Source: Pseudo-nitzschia pungens (Eukaryota; Bacillariophyta; Bacillariophyceae; Bacillariales; Bacillariaceae). Taken from it: a DNA stretch of 64,000 nucleotides. Position 1 is the first letter of the stretch, and every line of letters starts with the position of its first letter. The notes under the pieces are model-generated. The model did not search any database, was not told where the DNA came from, and saw nothing but the letters and a program-made list of their open reading frames with translations. Of this stretch, positions 31,358 through 40,704 are shown piece after piece. The stretch is from positions 1,213,001 through 1,277,000 of the forward strand of contig CM074758.1 of NCBI GenBank assembly GCA_037355855.1, in the 5' to 3' direction. Made by a program: the position numbers and the translations under genes.

Positions 31358-32263
31358 GCAGCAGCAACAACAGCAACAGCAACAAAACCGGCACCGCCTT
31401 TTTTGTCCGTCTCATTCCTCGTCGGCGACATTGCTTCCGTATCCGCGGATGCCATCACCGTGTCCTCGAATGAGAGCTTGGCGGGAAACCTTCAATCCAA
31501 TTATTGGAGGTTTTCGGGAAGATCGAACACCAACGGGGCGGTTCGGACAAAAGGCGGGAGGGATTTGGATTCTTACTGTGAAGAAGTAATTGCAGAGTTG
31601 CGAGATCGACAGCGACAGCGACAACGACAAGACGAGGACAACGAGCAAGAAGGATCGAGTCGGTGTTCGGTACCAGTACCAGTACAAGTACAAGTACCGG
31701 TGCTGAGAGTCGGCGACGCCGTCGCAACCACGGCGGGAAAGAACATTCCAACTGCCGAGTCCGTGATTCACGTCGTGGTTCCCGATCGAATTGCTTACTA
31801 CGACGACGGTGCTTCCGATGCAGCGTCGTCGAGCGTCGCGAGTGATGGCGTGTGTGGTACCGGTACCGATGTCGACGAAACCCTCCTCGCGCTGCTCCGA
31901 AAGAGCTACGCCTCCGTCCTGGAGTGTGCCGAACTGGACGCCGGGGCGGAAAGCCTCGCCATCCCGGCTCTGGGGTGCGGAATAAAGGGATGGAACCACG
32001 GGGTCTCGGCAAGAATCGCTCGGGAGGCGATCGAACGGCGCTATTCGTATTGCGTGAGGGAAGCGAGCGGCGCGCGGGCAAGTCAACGTTCCGTCACGAC
32101 CGATGCCGGTGGTGGTAGTCGCCAGAGAGGGCTTTTGAAACGCGTCGTGTTCGTTTTGCGATCGAGACCCGTTCGAGATCTGTGGGAGAGCGAATTCCGA
32201 TCTTCTTCCTTGACTCGAACAACAATCCCATTGCCTCTCCGGCAAGAGTCAGTTCGGCACTGA
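31190..32263 (+). CDS. Macro-domain (ADP-ribose-binding) protein
   Basis: From residue ~72 the protein matches the macro domain fold: FLSVSFLVGDIASVSADAI is strand 1 plus the substrate loop (family G-D-I-x-x-x-x-D-A-I), then SSNESLAG, KGGRDLDSYC, VGDAVATTAG, VIHVVVPD and SLAIPALGCGIKGW, the conserved alpha/beta sandwich signature. Known role: binds or hydrolyses ADP-ribose, its 1''-phosphate or O-acetyl-ADP-ribose. The usual Asn-Ala-Ala-Asn is replaced by VSSNES, so hydrolase activity is uncertain. An inserted Arg/Gln/Asp-rich loop (~145-160) and a VPVPVQVQVPV stretch precede the third strand. The start is doubtful: ATG 31190 gives an Ala/Thr-rich N-terminus from a CAG/CAA run, while the adjacent frame reads the run as polyQ after a plausible peptide (GPIDEELMEQRSV). 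It converges on the FKBP gene, 110 bp apart. Confidence 0.75.
31324..31386 (+). repeat. CAG/CAA microsatellite at the macro-gene 5' end
   Basis: About 21 CAG/CAA triplets. In the macro-domain frame it reads as Ala and Thr; in the neighbouring plus frame as polyGln. The frame actually used is unresolved. Confidence 0.85.
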
Positions 32264-32373
32264 TGCTAGACGAGGACAGAAAGGAAATCATACAGAACAT
32301 GGGATTGCACCCTACAAATCGTTGTCATGGTATTGTTTCTGGATTGCATTGCCCGTTACTATTAGTATTATCA

Positions 32374-33347
32374 TTATTTGATGCGGGTGACCAAAACCTC
32401 AAAGAGGAGCGTGGCATCCGTCTTGAAGAGTCGGTCGTAGATGCGCTTGCCGTCCTTTGTGGTGGGCTGCGGGAGTTGGTTGTCGTTTCTCGCCGAGAAC
32501 ACCATCGTCGACGGAAGCTCGATGCGCCTCAGCCCGTTTCGGTGCATGCCCATCATGGCTTCCTCCAGACCGGGGGGCAGCTCGCCGCTCCCGACCGTCC
32601 AGGCAATCTCGTTGAACTCCGTGTCGAGCTTGGTCGAGAAATACTTGACACCCCCCGGTTCGTTGGCGGTGGAAAAGGATTTGCATCGAATGGTCATTTC
32701 CGCGGCAATCTTGGAGCCGTTCTCGATCGCTGTTGTGTTGTGTTGTGTGTATTGCATTGCATCGCATCGCATTCATTTCAATCAAACGCAAGACAGGTGA
32801 GGACGGTGTACGAAGTAATTGTCAAGAAATCGATGAAACCAACGAGTGGAACTCTTCTGTTGTGTCTTCTTTGGTAGTCGTCTCCAAAAACATTGGTCGC
32901 GTCGAGGTAATTCATGCGTTACGCACCTGCTTCTCCCTTCCCTTCTCGGTATTCTCGATATTCTACCCCCGAAGCAAGCTTTTCATACGGAATGTTCAGG
33001 GTGTCGCTGGCGGGTCGCTGGATGTCTTCGATCTGTCGCAATCGTTGCGCGGAACCCGAGGCGTCGCCTTCCACGGAATAGCTCCTCAGCAACGCCGGAT
33101 CGATGCCGGCATTTGCGGGAGCGGTGAAGGTTCCCGCGGTGCCCAATGCGGCCGCCCCCGCGAAGAGGGAGCAGACGAAGGATCGGCGGTTGTCGTCCGA
33201 ACTGTTCTCGTCGTTGGTTCCGGGGCTGGCGCGAATCGTCGTCGATGTCGACGCCGACGAGCCGACGGTTTTCCGCGCCGGGGTGCTTTGAAAGGCACCG
33301 GTCGAAGAGAGGATGCAAAGCAATATTATTTGTTGGAATTTCATCAT
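32374..33347 (-). CDS. Thylakoid-lumen FKBP-type peptidyl-prolyl isomerase (2 exons)
   Basis: Exons 33347-32927 and 32729-32374 join across a 197-nt intron (donor GCAG|GTGCGT, acceptor CACAACAG|CGATC, phase 1) to give 258 aa. Residues 1-18 form a signal peptide ending TGA|FQ, the diatom plastid-type motif with Phe at +1. A second presequence follows: NRRSFVCSLFAGAAALG, ending ANA|G after residue 80. It has twin Arg, a hydrophobic core and an AxA site, as in Tat-dependent lumen proteins. The mature part resembles FKBP (GVEYREYREGKGE, LPPGLEEAMMGM, GLRRIELPS, LLFEVLVTRI). The usual VIxGW is LPPGL and the FD pair is not obvious, so isomerase activity may be weak; many lumen FKBPs are similarly diverged. 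Likely a folding or assembly factor for photosynthetic complexes (inference). It shares its upstream region with the PPR gene. Confidence 0.85.
32730..32926 (-). other. Intron of the lumen FKBP gene (197 nt)
   Basis: The donor is GTGCGT and the acceptor AACACAACAG on the minus strand, with an ACACAACACAACACAACAG 3' end that lacks a classical pyrimidine tract. Removal joins GEA to IENGSKI in frame and links the presequence half to the FKBP half. Confidence 0.82.
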
Positions 33348-33953
33348 TGTCTTCAAAGTCTCGTATCGTGGTCCTTGGTGCAAAATTGTGGTCTCGGAAG
33401 CGAAAGTCCTCGTGTGCACGAAAGCGCAGATCATTCATCAATCATGCTCCAAACAACAGATTTTGTTCTGTTTCTACCTTACCGGTACGTAGTTGCTGCG
33501 TTTGCCTTCTCAACGTGTTTTCGCATTCAGTGAGCGCAATACCTATTCAGTAAGGTTATTCAGTAAACCTTATCCTACAGTACGTATCTCACATCTTGTT
33601 GACACCGTACACGTCATTCAATCGGATCAGTTCCTTGAGAGCTTGTTTAGTTGCTTTGTATTCCCAAACCTCGAAGCTTGTGGGACTCATGTCGTGACTA
33701 AAAGAACCCAACTTGAAGAACGGTCGACTCACTCAGTCTCAGATTACGGGTGGAACGATCGGCGAAGAGGAAGAAAACACAGAACACTCGATAAACCTAC
33801 CTCGTTGAACTCTGTCGACCCTCCACTAAATTCTTCACACGGCGGGTCAAGTTGCATTGAACAGCTGTTCAAGGTCGGTGTCACGTCTTTCACACTAGGC
33901 CAAGTTGGTGGACAAACTTGCTTCCCGGAAGCATTCGTCAACGAGAGACGGCA
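33348..33953. promoter_or_regulatory. Divergent promoter region, FKBP (-) and PPR (+)
   Basis: 606 bp separates two oppositely directed genes whose products both carry plastid presequences, so a shared promoter is plausible. It contains ACCTTACCGGTACG near 33476 and a GTAAGGTTATTCAGTAAACCTTA palindrome near 33550-33572. No TATA box is convincing. Co-regulation is inference. Confidence 0.4.
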
Positions 33954-36323
33954 ATGGTAGCGAAATTCAGAACAACGGAAACAAGCTTGACGATAATGAG
34001 TGGATCAGAACATCGACGACGACAACAAGCTGCTGTTGCGACAACACTGTTAGCTTTTTGTTTCGTTCTTCTTTTCTCGACCGAAAATGGACACGCCTTT
34101 GTACCCGAATCCGCAAAATCGACATCGACACGGTGGAATGAAGCCTCGGGTCCATCGTTCAGAGACGAAAACGACTCTACATCATCCTTTCAGCGAAGAT
34201 CCTTGACGCCGCCGTCGTCTTCACTGTTGATGGCAACAACAATAGATGCTTCCTCTTCATCTCCGTCCTCCCGCAGACTTTCGAATGCGGATCTCGAGCG
34301 AAAAATTGTAGACTTGGGACGCAAGGGAAAAACCGACGAGGCCCTCAAACTGTTCGAAAGCATCGATCGACCCAGTATACGGATAATAAACGGAGCGATC
34401 GATGCTTGCGCGAGGGCGAGACCGACGAGACTGAAGAAGGCCTTTGAGATTTTGGAGGAGGCGACCTCGAAGTTCAACGTCAAGCCCAATGTGTTCACGT
34501 TTGGATCGTTGATGAACGCTTGCAATCGGGCTCGAAACGTGGACAAGGCCATCCAAACGCTGCGGTCGATGGAAAAAGATTACGGCGTCGTCCCGAATGC
34601 CGTCGTTTATTCGTCTGCCATATCGGCGTGCGCGCGATCGGAACCGCCGAAGACCGATCTGGCCCTGAAACTTCTCAAAGAAGTGGTGGAAGAGAAGAAA
34701 CTATCCATGAGCGTTGTAGGATTCAATGCAGCAATCTCTGCCTGTGCCCAGGCCTCCGATTGGGAAAACGCCATTTCCCTGCTGACGAGGATGGAAGAGG
34801 CAACGACAAACAACAACACCGAGAACAAAATCGAAAACGATTTTTTGGTTCCGGAACCCGATGTGGTGACGTACGGAACGGTTTTGGCGGCATGCGAGCG
34901 CGGAGGTCAGTGGAAACTCATTTTGAAAAACGCCGAATCCATGCAAGAACGCGGGTTGCCTCTCGATGGCCTTTCCGTCATGACGTGTCTCCACGCTTGC
35001 GCCGAACTCGGTCTGGCGTACGAGGCTCTTCGATACCTCGACATGATGAAATCGGTCAAGAAGGTCACTCCCCAAACCGCGCGATACCAACGATACGGAG
35101 CTCGAAAACCCCTGAACGGCCCCGACGCCGTGGCCTATCGGTGCGCGATTTCGGCGTGTGCTCGCGGCGGTGCCTGGCGGGAAGGAATCCAGCTCCTCGA
35201 GGAGTGCAAGAACGTCACCGGCATTCCCGCCAATACCGTGGCGTACACGGCCGCCATCACGGGGTGCGAATACGCCGGAGAATGGAAGGAGGCCTTTTTC
35301 CTTCTCGACAAAATGCGCAAGGAGGGCGTCGAACCCAACGAGCTCACCATGGGAGCCGTGATCGGGGCTTGTGCAACCGCGTGCGCGAAAGACGACGAAC
35401 TGAATGCGTTCGACTCCGGCACCATGCCGCTGCCCCAAAAAAAGGCCATCCAGTTGCTCAGTCTGATGAAGAAGGACCCGAACCTGGTCGGTCCCAACAT
35501 TCAGGTCTACAACGCTGCGATCCGCGTTTGTGCAGAGGCGCACGACATCAAGCGAGCCTTTCGCATCTTGCAAGACGCCAAGAATTCCGAAATCGAACGG
35601 ACGCAATTCACGTACGGATGCCTGATGACGGCCTGTGAACGCATCGGTTGCGTGGAGAGTGCCAGCAAGGCGTTTCGGTTGATGAAAGAAGACGGCATCC
35701 GACCGAACGAAATCATCTACGGAGCCGCGATTAGTTGTTGTCGGAAAGCAAAGGAACCGAAGAGAGCCCTGTTGCTGCTGCGAAAGATGGTCAGCGAAAA
35801 GCTTTCGCCGAATGCGGCAACGCTCAACACGGTCATGCTCTCCCAAACCGATTCGGGAAAATCGTCGGACACCGAAAAGGTCTTGCAGGTGTACAAGATC
35901 ATGCAATCGAAGTACGTGAGCGACCGCGGGAGGCCCAATCGGTACACCTACAACATCCTCATCAATTATTTTGCGGACGTGAAGCAACCCGCGACGGCCG
36001 AAGCCTTCTTGGACAAGATGCGCAAGGACGGCTTCAAACCCGACGTCGATTTGTTCACAAAGACCGTCACCGCCTACGAGCGGGCCCACCAACCCCTCAA
36101 GGCACTGAACCTAATGGAACGGATGCAGAACGATGGTTACGACTTTTACGGCAACAAGGTCTTGAACGAGGCCTTCAAGAAGGCGGTGAAAGTTGTGAAC
36201 GCCGTCGGTCAAAACTTTGCGGCCTCGGACGAAGAGAAGCAAAGCATGTCACGCAGGTTGAATCGAACCGAAGCGTACGATGGCGACGACCACGGAACCA
36301 ACGACGACGACGACCACTACTAG
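33954..36323 (+). CDS. Pentatricopeptide repeat (PPR) protein, probably plastid
   Basis: A 789-aa intron-free frame. ATG 33954 is the first in frame (GCAATGGTAG); a second at 33996 would also keep the signal peptide. TTLLAFCFVLLF followed by GHA|FVPES (Phe ~49) is a signal peptide with the diatom plastid motif. From ~residue 110 to 760 come about 15 PPRs of ~35 residues, seen as NVFTFGSLMNACNRA, NAVVYSSAISACARS, NTVAYTAAITGCEYAGEW, NELTMGAVIGACA, RYTYNILINYFAD and DVDLFTKTVTAYERA. PPR proteins bind single-stranded RNA and act in organellar RNA stability, processing or translation. No DYW, SMR or other C-terminal domain is seen; the tail is acidic (DGDDHGTNDDDDHY). The target RNA cannot be told. 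GC content is higher than the flanks. Confidence 0.9.
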   Translation: MVAKFRTTETSLTIMSGSEHRRRQQAAVATTLLAFCFVLLFSTENGHAFVPESAKSTSTRWNEASGPSFRDENDSTSSFQRRSLTPPSSSLLMATTIDASSSSPSSRRLSNADLERKIVDLGRKGKTDEALKLFESIDRPSIRIINGAIDACARARPTRLKKAFEILEEATSKFNVKPNVFTFGSLMNACNRARNVDKAIQTLRSMEKDYGVVPNAVVYSSAISACARSEPPKTDLALKLLKEVVEEKKLSMSVVGFNAAISACAQASDWENAISLLTRMEEATTNNNTENKIENDFLVPEPDVVTYGTVLAACERGGQWKLILKNAESMQERGLPLDGLSVMTCLHACAELGLAYEALRYLDMMKSVKKVTPQTARYQRYGARKPLNGPDAVAYRCAISACARGGAWREGIQLLEECKNVTGIPANTVAYTAAITGCEYAGEWKEAFFLLDKMRKEGVEPNELTMGAVIGACATACAKDDELNAFDSGTMPLPQKKAIQLLSLMKKDPNLVGPNIQVYNAAIRVCAEAHDIKRAFRILQDAKNSEIERTQFTYGCLMTACERIGCVESASKAFRLMKEDGIRPNEIIYGAAISCCRKAKEPKRALLLLRKMVSEKLSPNAATLNTVMLSQTDSGKSSDTEKVLQVYKIMQSKYVSDRGRPNRYTYNILINYFADVKQPATAEAFLDKMRKDGFKPDVDLFTKTVTAYERAHQPLKALNLMERMQNDGYDFYGNKVLNEAFKKAVKVVNAVGQNFAASDEEKQSMSRRLNRTEAYDGDDHGTNDDDDHY

Positions 36324-36602
36324 ATAGCACGAGTTCCCACCGCGCGAACCACGCATGACCGAGTCGTTGCAACGACCATCGGCAATACCGTTGCGGCCTC
36401 AGACGAAGAAATAATAGAAACAATGCATACCACGGAGGCTCAACATGGATTCGGCGCAAAACCGCGCATCATGGCGACACAAATTCAAGACGGACAATGG
36501 TGATTTGGAGGAAGCTTTCACGGGACAACAAACAATACGAGACAGAGCGCTCGCGGGACGATTCGATTCGTTCCCACTAGATCTACCTAATCGAATATCA
36601 AC

Positions 36603-36712
36603 CGTACAGTAACGAAAATAGACAAAGGGTTTGTGCGAAGGTTCTTCTCTATGAATGTCATTCGTTCGTAGCATTTGATTGTAGAATTGCCGTTTCGGTA
36701 AAACGAGACGGG
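36603..36712 (+). repeat. Degenerate ~110-bp repeat, copy A
   Basis: It shares with copies B and C the order GTAACGAAAA - AGGGTT - ATGAATRTCATTC - GCATTTGATYGT - GAATTGCCGTTTCGGTAAAA. Against copy C I estimate roughly three-quarters identity by eye. It lies ~670 bp before the other two. Confidence 0.6.
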
Positions 36713-37269
36713 CGAGTCGTCTAACAGTTGAAACAACAGCAGAGACAACCAGAAAGACACGATGGACACCTCTTGCTTGCCAACTGTCGCGGACTGATAC
36801 TGAAAAGAATACCGAGAGCGAAAGAAAAAGTAATGAAAAAGGAAGTCGAATGGAGCACCTGTTATTGCTTCTGTACTCCTTCAATTTATTTCGCAGCAAC
36901 AGAACATGCCCGATGTCTGCAGAAAAGAGAAAGCGACCGAAGCGGTCATTAGTATCTTGGAAACGACTATAGTAGATCACCAACAGCAGCAGCAGCAGCA
37001 GGTGCAGCAGCAGCAAGATGGCGAACGAACAACGCATTAATATATAAACTCTACAACTGAGGAATTGCCTCTTCAAACGAACCGAATAATGCACGAGGAT
37101 TCGGATGCTTCTCGGTTCAGCGTTGTAGAGGACAACAATTTCGCATCGACAGACGACGAAGTAAAACGAAATAACTCACGGATGGACCATCCACAGATTC
37201 CAACCTCGAAACCGAACGACGGTCAACTGCTGAGAGTGCAGAATTTTCACTATCGTCGTCCCGGATGGC

Positions 37270-37375
37270 TCGGTTTATAGCAGGAGAGGTTTTGTTCGAA
37301 TGCTCTGCTTCACAAACATCATTCTTAGCATTGGATTGATAGAAGAACTGCCGTTTCGGCAGAAGAGATGGCAAA
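37270..37375 (+). repeat. Degenerate ~110-bp repeat, copy B
   Basis: Shares GTTCGAATGCTCTGCTTC, CATCATTCTTAGCATTGGA and GAACTGCCGTTTCGGCAGA with the other copies. It is followed directly, ~15 bp on, by copy C in the same orientation. Confidence 0.6.
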
Positions 37376-37389
37376 ATCTCGACGATACC

Positions 37390-37500
37390 GGTGCGGTAAC
37401 GAAAACAGAAGAAGGGTTCGTACCAACCTTCCGCTCCATGAATATCATTCCTGGTGCAATGCATTTGATCGTCGAATTCTTTTCCGGTAAAAGACATGGG
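37390..37500 (+). repeat. Degenerate ~110-bp repeat, copy C
   Basis: Shares GCGGTAACGAAAACAGA, CCATGAATATCATTC, GCATTTGATCGTCGAATTC and TCCGGTAAAAGACATGGG with copy A. On the minus strand the copies read as related peptides with a RTNP-SIFVT-like end, hinting at an old coding or RNA unit. Confidence 0.6.
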
Positions 37501-38285
37501 CGGATCTCAGCCATAAAGGTACAAAAACATACGGGGTGTTGTGCGCATGGTTGGTTCTGCGTGTGCTCCGTGACGTTTCGTTCCGACCACCGGATTGCCG
37601 ATATTCGTTCCGTTCGGTCACCGAGAGGCCGATCGCTGCGTCCCACCAATGTTGCCGGTGCTCCGGTTCGGCACCGCACGCACGCACGAACGGATGGCAT
37701 TTCGCAGCGGCGTGTTCCGAATGTTGATTTGGGAGCCGGGGTTGCATTGCGTTGCGGTGCGTTGCATTGCACGGAGCAGAGAACCGACCTCCGGTGACGA
37801 AAACGTTCGGAGCCGCACCACCGACCCGATCATGATTCGAGCGACACGACACGCCACGACACGACACGCCACGAGCCCGGGATCCCCACCACCACTCAAT
37901 GGAACAAAACCGAACGATGCAATCTCCAGCAACGATGCGCTGCTGCTGCTGCCGCTCCCCCACCAAAACCAGCGCGGTGGTTCGCGACCGATCGTCGTCC
38001 CCACGCACGAGTCGGTATTGTTGGGCCGGGCCGGGCCGGACGGGTCAGCTCATTCGGGTGGGAGATGGAGACCGTGCTGATGGCAGGAGCCGATCGCGTC
38101 GCAACCAACGAATGAATGAATGAATCCATTCATCCATCCATCCATCAATGAATCGGCCTCAATTCCGACACGCACTGTTCGAGTACGAGTGTGGGTGTGC
38201 GTGTGAGTGTGATGGCCATTCCCGATTGCCGTTCTGTTCTGTTCTTTTTCTATTCTATTATTTGATTTTATTCTATAACATTGTT

Positions 38286-39155
38286 CTATCGCATCTCCCC
38301 CAGTGCTCGTTGTATCTGCTGCACCAATCCGTGGCACTGGTCAAAGGTCATGTCGGCGTCCGGAAACGCCGACACCAATTCCGATTCCGATTCCGATTGC
38401 GAGTTGGAAGCCGGTTCGTTGCGGCCGGCACCGGATCGGTGCAGCCGAATCATGACGTGGGTCGACACCGAAAATCCACCGACGTGCTCGAGGAGGATGC
38501 AATCCCTGACGGATTCCATCGGCAGAAAGGGAAGGTCGCAAACCCTGACCCGAACCTCTTTCCGATCGCTCGAGTCGGAAGCGCCATTGCGGGACGTCGT
38601 GGTGGTCGTGTTCGTGTTCGTGGTGGTCGTGATCGCTCTGGATCGCTGGATTCCCAGGGGGCAGACCGTGAGAGAGAGCTCGGTGTCTCGGATTCGGTGT
38701 CCCGCGCCACAAAACGAATGCCAACCATACCGGAGAACCGACAGGGCCGCAAGCGGCAACAGCAACAGCAGCAGCAGGCACCCTTTCGCAAGACCGTCGT
38801 CCCCGTGCTTTTCCAGAGCGAGCCGAACGTCGCCGACGGAAAATCCCGGGGGAAGAAGGACCCCGATCCCGACCGCCGAGACCGGGACCCACAGAGCCGC
38901 CACCCATCGAACCAAAAAGCGGGACCGTTGCGGGAGGTGTTCCCGAAAATGGATCTCGTAGCGCGTCGTCGGCGCCGTGGATTCTTCGACGCCGTTGGAG
39001 TTCCGCGTCGTCGTCATGCTCGTTCTGAAACAATAAACAATAACGAATATTGTTCGGTTGCCGAAAAGGTCGATCTCCGTGAGTGGTTGAATGGATCGCG
39101 GGACTTGCTGCTTGTCGTTGTCGTTGTCGTTGGAACTTTTTCGGTCTTCGGTCAT
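38286..39155 (-). CDS. PIG-H-like subunit of GPI-GlcNAc transferase
   Basis: Up to 289 aa from ATG 39155; a second ATG at 39020 gives 244 aa. Two hydrophobic segments (FLVRWVAALWVPVSAVGIGV and LLLLLLPLAALSVLRYGW) are followed by DTELSLTVCPLGIQRSR, then DLPFLPMESVRDCILLEHV and, at the end, LVSAFPDADMTFDQCHGLV. This order - membrane hairpin, E-x-SL-x-(V/I)-LG-(V/I)-Q, F(L/I)P-x-x-x-V-x-D - matches the PIG-H/Gpi15 domain. Known role: accessory subunit of the ER enzyme that adds GlcNAc to phosphatidylinositol, the first step of GPI anchor synthesis. A Thr/Asn-rich insert (TTTTNTNTTTTTS) sits between the two halves. TTTATTGTTTCAG just before ATG 39020 looks like an acceptor, so the first 45 residues may instead be 5' UTR or intron. 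Divergent from the phosphatase gene. Confidence 0.7.
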   Translation of the reverse strand: MTEDRKSSNDNDNDKQQVPRSIQPLTEIDLFGNRTIFVIVYCFRTSMTTTRNSNGVEESTAPTTRYEIHFREHLPQRSRFLVRWVAALWVPVSAVGIGVLLPPGFSVGDVRLALEKHGDDGLAKGCLLLLLLLPLAALSVLRYGWHSFCGAGHRIRDTELSLTVCPLGIQRSRAITTTTNTNTTTTTSRNGASDSSDRKEVRVRVCDLPFLPMESVRDCILLEHVGGFSVSTHVMIRLHRSGAGRNEPASNSQSESESELVSAFPDADMTFDQCHGLVQQIQRALGEMR

Positions 39156-39597
39156 GTCCTTAAACTCTAATCTTATTCAACATCAATGATAAAGGTAAAT
39201 TATGTATCGGAGGCAAATTCCCTTTGGAAGACCCACTCGACTCAACTGGACTCCACTCACACTCACTCATTTGCGACGTGACATCATCGTTTGCTTGTTG
39301 GTTGTTTCTCAGAATTTTCAGATTCCAATGAGCTTGTCATTATTATTTGACCCAAAGTGTTTTCGACGTCTCGAATCTCGAATGACGATTGTTGGAGCCA
39401 ACTGTTTTTTCCACGAGAAAGGAGAAACGAGAAAGGAGAAACGTGAAACTGCATCGCATCGCACATTGCCGATTCTTCCGCTTTCCTGCTGCATGCCGTC
39501 ACAAATAATAATTACAACTACGTAGGAATAGTAACTGCCTTCCTCGAGAGTTCTTCATTGGAGTACAGTACAGTGCAGTACAGTACAGTACAATACG
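39156..39597. promoter_or_regulatory. Divergent promoter region, PIG-H-like (-) and histidine phosphatase (+)
   Basis: 442 bp between two start codons on opposite strands. Just before ATG 39598 lies an imperfect CAGTA repeat (GTACAGTACAGTGCAGTACAG). No TATA box is clear. Confidence 0.4.
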
Positions 39598-40704
39598 ATG
39601 CTGTCTCGACCTTGCGTTCTCGCTGCTCTCTTCGCGTCCGCCACCACCACCGTTCGGGCCTTGTCGGGAGTCTCTCGTATCGGATCCGCATCCGTATCCG
39701 CATCTTCATCTCTGCACACATCCCCCGCGCGCTTGTCCGCTACGGCACTCGGAAGCTCCAAGGTGACGTGGACCGAAGCCGAGTTGCTGGAAGAAAAGAT
39801 TCGGATGAGCAGGCACGTTAGCGACGTGGAACCAATCCCGCGGTTGGTCCGCATCGAGGCGGAACTCCTGGACCGAACCGCCGGCTTTTCCAACCCGGAC
39901 GATCTGCTCCGAAGCGAAAACGAAAACGAAACGATCATCGCGACCAAGATCGTCCACTTCCAGCGCCACGGGCAGGGATACCACAACCTGCTGGGCGACG
40001 TCTTGCGGGACGCGGGGATCCGACCGGACATTTTCAGCGCGGATCCCACCATCAATCCGTGGATCCGTCCCGAGATCGTCGATTCCCCGCTCACCGAGCT
40101 GGGAAAGCGCCAGTGCGAGGAACAGCGAGCGAAGGCGTCGCTGCTGAAGCCGGAAGCCGTGGTGGTCTCGCCCCTGCTGCGGGCCGTGCAGACCGCCAAG
40201 CTGACCTTTGCGGATTACGACCGCGGCAACGCGAATGGTAACGCCAGTGCCAACGACAACGTGAACACGAACGAGAAAAGCGTCCCGTGGATCGCCCACG
40301 AGGGCTGCCGGGAGGAGCTCGGCTACCTGGTCTGCAACAAGCGCCGACCGCTCTCGGAAATCCGGGCCGACTTTCCCGACCTGGAGTATCCCCCAAGCAT
40401 GGCCGAGGAAGACGTCCTGTGGAATCCGTCGGCCTTCGAGAGCGAGGTCGCCAAGGGCAACCGGATCTACGACTTTCTGGTGAACTTTCTGGCGGAGCGC
40501 CCCGAGCGAAACCTGGCGGTGGTGTGCCACTCGGCATGGCTGGCCGCCATGTGCAACGACGTCCTCGACTGCGGCGGCGACGAGAACCTGACGTCGTGGT
40601 TCGGGGTGAGCGAGATCCGGTCGGTCAAACTGACCTTTTCGAGAATCGGCACCAGCGCGAGCGCGAGCGCAAGCGCGAGCACCGACTCCACGAACCAAAA
40701 CTAG
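39598..40704 (+). CDS. Histidine phosphatase superfamily (phosphoglycerate-mutase-like) protein
   Basis: A 368-aa intron-free frame from ATG 39598. It carries the family signature IVHFQRHGQGYHN (RHG at 123-125, His124 the phospho-acceptor) and the second catalytic His in LAVVCHSAWLAAM (~H311). SPLTELGKRQCEEQR and VVVSPLLRAVQTA are the standard branch motifs. Members remove phosphate from small metabolites or proteins, or act as mutases. The FQRHGxxxHN form is also seen in plant and fungal phosphoglycerate-mutase-like proteins; the substrate cannot be told. The N-terminal ~22 residues (VLAALFASATTTVRA) look like a signal peptide, then a Ser/Ala-rich linker. Two low-complexity stretches, NGNASANDNVNTN in the middle and SASASASAS at the end, are simple-repeat coded. 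It converges on the tyrosine phosphatase gene. Confidence 0.85.
   Translation: MLSRPCVLAALFASATTTVRALSGVSRIGSASVSASSSLHTSPARLSATALGSSKVTWTEAELLEEKIRMSRHVSDVEPIPRLVRIEAELLDRTAGFSNPDDLLRSENENETIIATKIVHFQRHGQGYHNLLGDVLRDAGIRPDIFSADPTINPWIRPEIVDSPLTELGKRQCEEQRAKASLLKPEAVVVSPLLRAVQTAKLTFADYDRGNANGNASANDNVNTNEKSVPWIAHEGCREELGYLVCNKRRPLSEIRADFPDLEYPPSMAEEDVLWNPSAFESEVAKGNRIYDFLVNFLAERPERNLAVVCHSAWLAAMCNDVLDCGGDENLTSWFGVSEIRSVKLTFSRIGTSASASASASTDSTNQN

Larger units (their letters stand above)
36324..38285. other. Intergenic region with degenerate repeat units
   Basis: This 2-kb space lies between the 3' ends of the PPR and PIG-H-like genes. It holds three copies of a ~110-bp degenerate repeat (listed separately), a CAG cluster (36984-37015), CACGACACGACACGCC words (37852-37875), GGGCCGGGCCGGGCCGG (38023-38040) and a GAATGAATGAATCCATCCATCC run (38111-38145). 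Frames of 100-230 aa on both strands cross it, but they have no domain and follow the repeat. Confidence 0.5.

Noticed and set aside
34701..36092. Minus-strand frame of 463 codons opposite the PPR gene
   Set aside because: Antisense shadow of regular PPR coding sequence, no domain.
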